Assembly (NCBI GenBank): GCA_030530315.1
Contig: JAUMVG010000002.1
Location: 35,591-99,590 of the forward strand
Direction of reading: 5' to 3'
Length of the DNA stretch: 64,000 nucleotides
DNA from: Clostridia bacterium
GTDB lineage: Bacteria > Bacillota > Clostridia > Christensenellales > Aristaeellaceae
In this document: piece by piece, positions 58,632-64,000 of the stretch
How the letters are laid out: every line of letters begins with the position of its first letter
How positions within the stretch are numbered: the stretch's first letter is position 1
Translations under genes and position numbers: made by a program
The notes under the pieces: model-generated
Database searches by the model: none
Seen by the model: the letters and a program-made list of their open reading frames with translations, nothing else
Told to the model about the DNA's origin: nothing

Positions 58632-59183
58632 TTATGCCTGCATTGCCTTGACCTTCCTGTAAAACGTGGCCTTTGTCATGCCTGCCTGCTTCATGGCCTC
58701 TACGGCTGTTATATTGCCTGCCTGCCAGTCTTTGACGATGCTGGTGAAGTTGTCGCAGGGCTGGACTTCGGGGCGTCCCATGCGCCCTTCACGCTTCGCT
58801 ATGGCGATTCCTTCGGCCTGCCTTGCGAGGATTTGTTCACGCTCAAACTGTGCGAGGGAGGCGAACACAGAGAGCATGAAGCGGCCTGCGGGCGTGCTGG
58901 TGTCTATCTGTTCTTTCTGCGAGACGAACGCCACACCCTTCTTATTGAGTGTATCAATGATGTTTAGCAAATCACGGGTGTCTCGGGCGAGGCGGGAATA
59001 GCTTTCAACCGTCACCACGTCCCCTTCCCGCACATAGTCGAGCATGGCTTGAAGCTGCGGGCGGTTGGTGTCCTTGCCACTGATTTTCTCAATATACACC
59101 TTGTCATACTGTGCCTTGTCCTGTTCCTGACGGGCGGTGTTCTGCTCTTTCGTGCTGACGCGAATGTATTTGATGTTTGCCAT
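58632..59183 (-). CDS. Serine recombinase (resolvase/invertase)
   Basis: 183 residues from the ATG at 59183 (AGGAAGT upstream; a GTG at 59192 is the alternative). Catalytic Ser in YIRVSTKEQNTARQEQ, then GDVVTVESYSRLARDTRDLLN and FMLSVFASLAQFEREQILARQAEGIAIAKREGRMGRP (the E helix). The C-terminus is a Hin-type HTH (NITAVEAMKQAGMTKATFYRKV). Size and layout are those of Tn3/Hin resolvases, not large phage integrases. Its promoter overlaps a GTATCATAA repeat cluster that is the likely binding site. Confidence 0.92.
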   Translation of the reverse strand: MANIKYIRVSTKEQNTARQEQDKAQYDKVYIEKISGKDTNRPQLQAMLDYVREGDVVTVESYSRLARDTRDLLNIIDTLNKKGVAFVSQKEQIDTSTPAGRFMLSVFASLAQFEREQILARQAEGIAIAKREGRMGRPEVQPCDNFTSIVKDWQAGNITAVEAMKQAGMTKATFYRKVKAMQA

Positions 59184-59209
59184 TTGGTACACTTCCTTTC
59201 ACTGACAAT

Positions 59210-59238
59210 AGTGTATCATAAGCGTATCATAATGTCAA
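59210..59238 (-). promoter_or_regulatory. Promoter of the recombinase
   Basis: Minus strand TTGACA (59233-59238), 17-nt spacer, TACACT (59210-59215). GTATCATAA repeats overlap both boxes, so the recombinase can repress itself. Confidence 0.8.
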
Positions 59239-59286
59239 TATTATTTATGATACGTCGCAAAACTTAACTACAAACTTTGTGATACG
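59213..59286. repeat. Candidate res site: GTATCATAA repeat cluster
   Basis: GTATCATAA at 59213-59221 and 59224-59232, inverted TTATGATAC at 59245-59253, and a half site TGTGATAC near 59279. Spacing resembles the subsites of a small resolvase. Confidence 0.6.
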
Positions 59287-59534
59287 TGAAATCGGGGCGA
59301 TTTTCCAGGTCTCATAAGGTATAGTATTTGAGACGCCCCATAGATGCGGCACATTATCAGGCGAAAAGCGACGGCGGCAAAAGAAAAGCGGGAACCGCCT
59401 GCGCGTTTGCAGACTGTTCCCGCCTGTTGCATACTCGGGGGGTGTATTTGCGGATAAAAACTTTTCCCGCTTCGATTTTCGTTATATGTGACCCCGAGAA
59501 AATCCCATAGGGTTTTAAATTTCAGAAAACGAGG
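59287..59534. other. Non-coding stretch of the element
   Basis: No supported gene. A hairpin GCGGGAAC/GTTCCCGC (59388-59425) could end a transcript. Otherwise nothing recognisable. Confidence 0.5.
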
Positions 59535-59771
59535 TCATTTGAGGCTGTTGAGGATTTCGGCGATTGCCTTTTCTGCCGCTGCCTTTGCCGCTTCATCAAT
59601 GGCAATATCTACCTTCACGTTATGAGGGCTGTTCATCTCTTGCCGCAATTCGTTTAGAGCAATATCCACATAATCAAATATATCTTGCAGACCAACCGCG
59701 CCGCCGTTGGCTTCACGGAACTGCAATTCACGCTTTTTGATAAGACTGTTTCCATAGATGTTATTAAGCAT
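59535..59771 (-). CDS. Small hypothetical protein of the element
   Basis: 78 residues, helical, charged (IKKRELQFREANGGAVGLQDIFDYVDIALNELRQEM, then EAAKAAAEKAIAEILNSLK). No family. Its ATG overlaps the end of the upstream 59-residue ORF by 8 nt, so they are coupled. Ends in TGA. Confidence 0.6.
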   Translation of the reverse strand: MLNNIYGNSLIKKRELQFREANGGAVGLQDIFDYVDIALNELRQEMNSPHNVKVDIAIDEAAKAAAEKAIAEILNSLK

Positions 59772-59943
59772 ATTTTTTCGCTCCTTTGTACAGATTATAT
59801 TTCTTTATGATGGCTTGCGCTTCATCGTGAGACGGCACATATAACGCGCGTTTGGGACACCACAGCTTCACGGGATTTTCCCGCTTTGCAATCGATAATA
59901 GGCCGCTGGGGTTGGTGTTGAAAATGATATGATTCTTTTGCAT
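59764..59943 (-). CDS. Very small hypothetical protein
   Basis: 59 residues, MQKNHIIFNTNPSGLLSIAK and on to KKYNLYKGAKKYA, with GGAGAAAAC upstream of the ATG. One Cys, basic. It starts a two-gene unit with the 78-residue ORF. A palindromic terminator lies just upstream. Confidence 0.5.
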   Translation of the reverse strand: MQKNHIIFNTNPSGLLSIAKRENPVKLWCPKRALYVPSHDEAQAIIKKYNLYKGAKKYA

Positions 59944-59970
59944 GTTGTTTTCTCCTTTTTTTCTTGTTAT

Positions 59971-60015
59971 GGAACCCCTTACAAAAATGGCCGACGGCCA
60001 TTTTTGTAGGGTTCC
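59971..60015. terminator. Symmetrical terminator
   Basis: GGAACCC.TTACAAAAATGGCC/GGCCATTTTTGTA.GGGTTCC, about 21 bp with a 3-nt loop. It follows the helicase gene on the minus strand. Confidence 0.75.
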
Positions 60016-60041
60016 TCATGATTTATATACAGAAATGGCAA

Positions 60042-61229
60042 TCAATCAGGGGGGATGATGGTATATCCCCGATAACCGTTTTGCCTTGCGGGGACAACCG
60101 TATAACCGTTCTGCATTAGCGCCTTGCTGACCGTCGGCCATTTCGCAAGCCGCCCGCACTCATTCCGCATATTGATGATTTCACATAATTTGTCCCTGTC
60201 CGCTTTGAATAGCAGAGTATTCAAAAAACCTTCGGGCGGCACGATGGCGCTATAATCATTCTCGGGAATGTATATCGCTTTTATATCGTGATTCACACGC
60301 CCGCGCACCTGTATTTGTGTATCGGTATCAACGGAATGGACTATCACATAATCCACGGGCGATTTGATTTTCAAACTTGTTTCACTCGCCGCGTTTATTA
60401 TGAGAAAATTGTATTGAGGCGGCAATGCAAAATCCTACAATATGGATTCACGGGCGGCAATCTGCGCCTGCGTCATATCGTGTTCGGCATTATTGATACT
60501 CCATATGCTGACGGGACGCAAACCACACTATGCCGCGTGCGCTTCTATTTCCTTCATTTTCGTTATATGCTTTACATAACAGATTCCCGTTTCATTCGGG
60601 TTTAGATGCTCTATAAGGTATTCGAGGTTTGTATATTTCCTGACTTCATCAACCGTATAATGGATTAACTCGGCTTCATCAATGGGGATGAAGGTATAAG
60701 GGGCGTCAAAGTTGCTGGGTATTTGGTTTGGCGTCGCCGTCAATGCAATAACCGTTGTGCTGTCATTCCTGACCGCCCTTTCCAGACCGTGAAGCGCAAT
60801 AGAACACAGATTAGGGCGTTTCTCAAAATACTGGTATTGTATGGCGCTTGGCATTTCATCACAGATGATATACTTGAAATGCTTGTGGAAGTCGGGGCGC
60901 GTTTCCAGCAGTTGCCCGAACTTCGCATAGGTCATAATTACAACGGATTCGTCCCCGTCACCCCAATATAGCGTTTCGCCCGTGGCTATGGCGTCCCACG
61001 CTTTGCAATAGGAGTATGCGTTATAGTTTCGCAGTATTTGGTCTTTGCCGTTGATGGTATCAATCAGATATACCACCTGCCACAGCGCCTTTTCCCCGAT
61101 GCTGTGAGGGATGGCAGTTAATGCAAAATAGGTCTTTCCGCTACCAGTCGGCGCTTTCACGATGTTCAGCGCGTCGATTTTGAGCGCGGACAGGTCAATC
61201 AATTCCGATAAGTGTTTGGAGCCGCGCAA
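60042..61229 (-). CDS. SF2 (DEAD-like) helicase interrupted by two in-frame TAG codons
   Basis: 395 codons in one frame. Residues ~18-34 hold Walker A (KAPTGSGKTYFALTAIP), ~119 Walker B (IICDEMPSAI), ~154 motif III (IALTATPNQIP). TAG occurs at codon 234 (60528-60530) and codon 265 (60435-60437). Between and beyond them the frame is open and makes sense: CGLRPVSIWSINNAEHDM, TQAQIAARESIL, then DFALPPQYNFLIINAASETS and motif VI QIQVRGRVNHD. Other genes of the element end in TAA or TGA. Either TAG is read as an amino acid (Gln fits both places) or the gene has two recent nonsense mutations. The start is uncertain (TTG at 61229, GGGAG upstream). Confidence 0.7.
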
Positions 61230-61579
61230 TTTCTATAATCACTCCCTTCATACGGGAAATTTCTGTTTTTCCCTTTTCTATGAATATATAATATCAAAAA
61301 ATTTGGGAAAAATAAAGCAATCGTGGGATATATCGCAGGTATCGGACGGAAAATGCCTGCGGTTTCTCATTATAGACGGGAATTTGCCTGCAAATTTTGG
61401 TTAACGACGGAGATTTTCCGTTATTTGCGCGTTATCGCGTGGAAATGTACGTCAATTAACTTCATTCGTGCTCATTTGTCTGGAAGCAGCGCAGGGCGAC
61501 GCTTTTCACGCTTTTTGCTTGTGTTCCCGCGCTGTATGCGGTATAATAGGTCATACCATTTAACAGGTAGGAAACGCAA
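61230..61579. other. Divergent intergenic region with 30-bp repeats
   Basis: Between the helicase and the XRE gene. Three degenerate direct repeats start with GACGG at 61345, 61375 and 61406 (period 30-31), continuing as AAAATGCCTGC, GAATTTGCCTGC and AGATTTTCCGT. The rest is A/T-rich. Confidence 0.5.
61519..61547 (+). promoter_or_regulatory. Promoter of the element's XRE gene
   Basis: TTGTGT (61519-61524), 17-nt spacer, TATAAT (61542-61547), 32 nt from the start codon. Confidence 0.65.
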
Positions 61580-62344
61580 ATGCAGACGTTTGGAGAGCAA
61601 TTAACCGCCGCCCGCAAGGCAAAGGGCATGACGCAAGAAGCGTTGGCGCAGGCCGCCGCCGTCACGCGGCAAACGGTTTCAAGCTGGGAGCGCGGGCGAA
61701 CGATTCCCGATTTAGACACGATTCGGCGCTTATCTGGTATTCTCGGCGCTGATTTAATACGGGCAGTCGAGGGACAGAGCGCCACGCCTGTCGTGGATAG
61801 TATCGCGCCGCCAGAGGGACAAGACGCGCCAGCGGCGGCAGGCAGGCGGCAGATAAAGAAATGGTGGATTATCGCAGGCGCGGCGGTGCTGGTATGCGTT
61901 GCGCTGTCATTCTTTCTTTTGTTCCCCCGCAAGCCCGCGCCAGCGGGCGGCGGGGACGTGTTCAACGCCGCGTATTATCAACAGGAAACGGCCAACGAGG
62001 CAGGCAAGGCTTACTTTGTGTTTGATAACAGGGTATGGGAAAATCAGAGCAACGGCACGACATACCAAATGTATGAAGTCGTAATGCACGAACAAAACGG
62101 CGTCGCCTTCAATGTTATCCGCGTGGATGCGCAGTTGGAGGGAAACAACGGCGTTGTCAAATCAACAACACTGGATGAACAGACCTTGCGGGCGACGCTA
62201 TGCGCCGTAGATGTCCCCGCGTTCGGAACCTTCTCTGTCAATGGCGGCTTTCCAAAGGGTGAGTTTGTCCGCGGCGGTTTCACTGTCTATGGAACAGATG
62301 AAAACGGCGAGGCGTTGACCTTTTACAGCTTGATGGAGTTTTGA
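61580..62344 (+). CDS. Membrane-bound XRE-family regulator
   Basis: 254 residues. Cro/C1 HTH at ~1-60 (LTAARKAKGMTQEALAQAAAVTRQTVSSWERG), a linker, one membrane helix (WWIIAGAAVLVCVALSFFLLFP, ~94-115) and an extracellular domain of ~135 residues (AYFVFDNRVWENQSNGTTYQMYEVVMHEQNGV). This is a one-component membrane regulator. The external domain is beta-rich and unassigned. AGGTAGG precedes the ATG. Confidence 0.8.
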   Translation: MQTFGEQLTAARKAKGMTQEALAQAAAVTRQTVSSWERGRTIPDLDTIRRLSGILGADLIRAVEGQSATPVVDSIAPPEGQDAPAAAGRRQIKKWWIIAGAAVLVCVALSFFLLFPRKPAPAGGGDVFNAAYYQQETANEAGKAYFVFDNRVWENQSNGTTYQMYEVVMHEQNGVAFNVIRVDAQLEGNNGVVKSTTLDEQTLRATLCAVDVPAFGTFSVNGGFPKGEFVRGGFTVYGTDENGEALTFYSLMEF

Positions 62345-62471
62345 TTTTCGCCCCATATTGGGGCGATTTTCCTTTTTTGACGATGTAAAGTGTTGCGCAA
62401 CAGATTTTTGCGTGACATCTTACATCGTTTTTGTTTATCATAGGAGTATCAACAGAGAGAGAAGGGAGGCT

Positions 62472-62747
62472 ATGTTTCTATATCTGGGTTGGATTGCCGC
62501 CGCGTTTCTGGCGGGCGTGCTGTTGATGCTTCGCCGCAAGCCGACGTTGCAGCAGCGGGTCAATCAAATGGGCGTATTCGCGGGGCGAACCTACGCGGAA
62601 ATCCTGCGGACGATGGATGCGCCGCAGACGGAGGCACGGCAGGCAGACGGGCAGACCGTGAGGACGTGGCGCAATCAGGATTACAGCATATCCCTGCTGT
62701 TCGACGGGCGGGATATGTGTTTGGGCGTCGAGGACGAGAGCCATTAA
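62472..62747 (+). CDS. Small membrane-anchored hypothetical protein
   Basis: 91 residues from the ATG at 62472 (GGGAGG upstream). One helix (LYLGWIAAAFLAGVLLML) and a soluble part TYAEILRTMDAPQTEARQADGQTV. No family known to me. Preceded by a possible terminator-promoter region after the XRE gene. Confidence 0.55.
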   Translation: MFLYLGWIAAAFLAGVLLMLRRKPTLQQRVNQMGVFAGRTYAEILRTMDAPQTEARQADGQTVRTWRNQDYSISLLFDGRDMCLGVEDESH

Positions 62748-62765
62748 GAAACGGAGGTTAAGCAG

Positions 62766-62981
62766 ATGAAGGTTATACTGGACACGGACAAGAAAACCAT
62801 TACCGTCCCTTACAATTATCAGGATAAGCTGAACGAGATTAACAAGATGATTGATACCTACGGCGCGGCAGGCACGCCTCACGAGACCTTCACGGGCTAC
62901 ATTGACAAGATTTGGAAAGAGTGCATAACCGATTCCGACAACCATGTGCGCACGGGCGAGAAGCCGAAGAAGAAGGGGTGA
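62766..62981 (+). CDS. Small hypothetical protein of the element
   Basis: 71 residues: KVILDTDKKTITVPYNYQDKLNEINKMIDTYG, then HETFTGYIDKIWKECITDSDNH and a Lys-rich end. CGGAGG precedes the ATG. It follows the previous gene by 18 nt. Unassigned. Confidence 0.6.
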   Translation: MKVILDTDKKTITVPYNYQDKLNEINKMIDTYGAAGTPHETFTGYIDKIWKECITDSDNHVRTGEKPKKKG

Positions 62982-62987
62982 TAGATA

Positions 62988-63170
62988 ATGTCAGAGAGAG
63001 TTACAACCGAAGAAATCGAGAAAATGATACTCCTCTATGACAAATACGGCAATTATGCCCGCGTGGGGCGTGAGATGGGACGCGCCGCCTCTACGGTATC
63101 GAAGTATATCAAGTTGAAGGGCACGCCGAAGATTGCAGCGCAGACACTGAGGAACAATGTTAGGAGGTAA
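62988..63170 (+). CDS. Small HTH protein
   Basis: 60 residues: TTEEIEKMILLYDKYGNYARVGREMGRAASTVSKYIKL is a helix-turn-helix as in resolvase C-termini and homeodomain-like factors. The gene starts 6 nt after the previous one and overlaps the next start, so three small genes are coupled. Confidence 0.65.
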   Translation: MSERVTTEEIEKMILLYDKYGNYARVGREMGRAASTVSKYIKLKGTPKIAAQTLRNNVRR

Positions 63171-63175
63171 TGAGG

Positions 63176-63526
63176 ATGAAAAAAACAGTTTTAGTCGTGA
63201 TGGCAGTATTGTTGGTTATGTCAATGTTGGTGTATGCTGTGGCAGACGTTTTAAGCGTTGATGAGGCAAAAGAAGTTCTTAACGGTTATATTGATTATCT
63301 CGTGGGTGATTGGAGGGATGATGGAGGAAACACAATATCAATAAAGGCTGAAAAACTGTCTATCAGTGCTGACGGACGTATATACCTTGATTATACGTTT
63401 ACGAGAGCCAAAGCGTCGATTGACGGAGGTGAAATATTATTGTCAGCAGATGAAGATATAATCTACATACTGTCAAACTCCGTAGCAGGCATGGATATTG
63501 TAATACCATTAAAGAGAGTAAAATAA
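63176..63526 (+). CDS. Small secreted protein
   Basis: 116 residues from the ATG at 63176; AGGAGG lies 9 nt before it. Signal peptide KKTVLVVMAVLLVMSMLVYAVAD, then a ~90-residue soluble domain with beta strands (RIYLDYTFTRAKASIDGGEIL). Lipobox absent. Function unknown; its layout matches the next gene. Confidence 0.6.
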   Translation: MKKTVLVVMAVLLVMSMLVYAVADVLSVDEAKEVLNGYIDYLVGDWRDDGGNTISIKAEKLSISADGRIYLDYTFTRAKASIDGGEILLSADEDIIYILSNSVAGMDIVIPLKRVK

Positions 63527-63571
63527 TACTATTCCGTTACGATTCGACAGATGATAGGAAAATAGGAGGTA

Positions 63572-64000
63572 ATGAACGTGAAGAAATTGATTTGTTTGGT
63601 GCTGCTTGTATTGGCTGTATTTTCATTTTCGTGTGTTGGATTGATGGAAAGCGTGTCCTCTTTTGATGAAAGCGTTTTTACCAACGCTGGATATACAACC
63701 AAGGGTGATATTTTCTCTGGACAAAAAATATTATATATGCAAGACAAAGATGTCGTAATGCTCGATTATACTACAAAGCAAAACACTTTGGGGTTGCAAA
63801 TCGACACAAATATTTTTGGCAAAAGTGCAAAGGAAGAGGGTGAAATGCCTGCTTGGACTGAAGGAGATAAAAGCCAATTTCACAAGAAACAGATTATGAC
63901 GGATTTCTATCCGTGCATCGTCTATGATTCTTCACATGAGGTTCCGTATTCATTTGTTGTCGCGTTGTCACTCCCACCAATCGGAGAGAATGAATGGCTT
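63572..64000 (+). CDS. Secreted or lipoprotein-like protein, cut by the right edge
   Basis: 143 residues visible from the ATG at 63572 (AGGAGG upstream). Hydrophobic start KKLICLVLLVLAVFSFSCVG with Cys at ~21, a loose lipobox, then a Gln/Asp-rich domain (ESVFTNAGYTTKGDIFSGQKIL). The reading frame stays open to the window edge. Confidence 0.6.
   Translation, partial: MNVKKLICLVLLVLAVFSFSCVGLMESVSSFDESVFTNAGYTTKGDIFSGQKILYMQDKDVVMLDYTTKQNTLGLQIDTNIFGKSAKEEGEMPAWTEGDKSQFHKKQIMTDFYPCIVYDSSHEVPYSFVVALSLPPIGENEWL

Larger units (their letters stand above)
58332..64000. mobile_element. Integrated element in tRNA-Trp, cut by the right window edge
   Basis: From 58.4 kb the base composition falls (about 48% GC against ~62% to the left), genes become short and unassigned, and a serine recombinase lies near the tRNA scar. 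Other contents are a SF2 helicase with two TAG codons, an XRE regulator, HTH and secreted small proteins. No tyrosine integrase, capsid or conjugation gene is visible in the 5.6 kb present, so its type (prophage, integrative element) is open. Confidence 0.75.

Overview
The window comes from the chromosome of a high-GC member of the Clostridia (Bacillota) that makes acetyl-CoA by the Wood-Ljungdahl pathway, probably an uncultivated gut or rumen acetogen. The evidence is an almost complete carbonyl and methyl branch (metF, acsF/cooC, acsD, acsC, acsE, two acsB copies, fhs, fchA, folD, cooS, cooC), strong Shine-Dalgarno sites, sigma-A promoters with 17-nt spacers, and a GerM / RNase PH-RdgB / phosphoesterase order of Clostridial type. 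Taxonomy below class level is inference.

Layout. 0-4.7 kb: rqcH (cut by the left edge) diverges from gerM, an rph-rdgB fusion, a YfcE-like phosphoesterase and a double-domain mutarotase-like gene. 4.8-6.7 kb: a probable nickel module of a CsoR-type repressor with a His-rich N-terminus, a His-rich protein and CooT. 6.8-11.8 kb: methyl-branch operon metF-acsF-acsD-acsC-acsE. 12.1-14 kb: a phosphodiester glycosidase and two small membrane proteins. 14.2-16.3 kb: an acsB copy broken by one missing base. 16.6-27.2 kb: DUF3786, LysR, a short trigger factor, fhs, fchA, folD, an SH3-like secreted protein, a DUF1576 membrane protein, a second DUF3786 and formyl-THF cyclo-ligase. 28.3-33.3 kb (minus strand): cooS-cooC-acsB with an intact acsB. 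33.7-39.6 kb: polyferredoxin, NADAR, a solute-binding lipoprotein-like protein, and a MoxR ATPase with a VWA protein whose N-terminus is a Cys/His repeat. 39.6-41.4 kb: metA behind a short Met-rich leader ORF and terminator, then an acetyltransferase. 41.5-41.9 kb: an omega-RNA/HEARO-like structured RNA without nuclease gene, and a MITE-like repeat. 42.3-47.1 kb: livJHMGF branched-chain amino acid ABC transporter. 47.3-58.2 kb: housekeeping and stress genes (C69 dipeptidase, Y-family polymerase with YolD-like partner, Ig-like protein, RadC, PucR regulator, S41 peptidase).

58.3-64 kb is a foreign, lower-GC element that begins at a 3' half-copy of tRNA-Trp (an attachment-site scar) and runs off the right edge. 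It carries a serine recombinase with its own repeat site, small unknown ORFs, an XRE regulator, secreted proteins and a SF2 helicase gene interrupted by two in-frame TAG codons although all downstream helicase motifs are kept.

Together the chromosomal genes describe CO2 reduction to methyl-THF (Fhs, FchA/FolD, MetF), methyl transfer (AcsE to the AcsCD corrinoid protein), CO production (CooS) and acetyl-CoA assembly (AcsB), with nickel and ATP-dependent maturation factors (CooC, AcsF, CooT, His-rich proteins) around them. The best leads are the amber-interrupted helicase, the orphan omega-RNA, the Cys/His-rich VWA protein near the CODH genes, the frameshifted acsB duplicate and the possible methionine attenuator.
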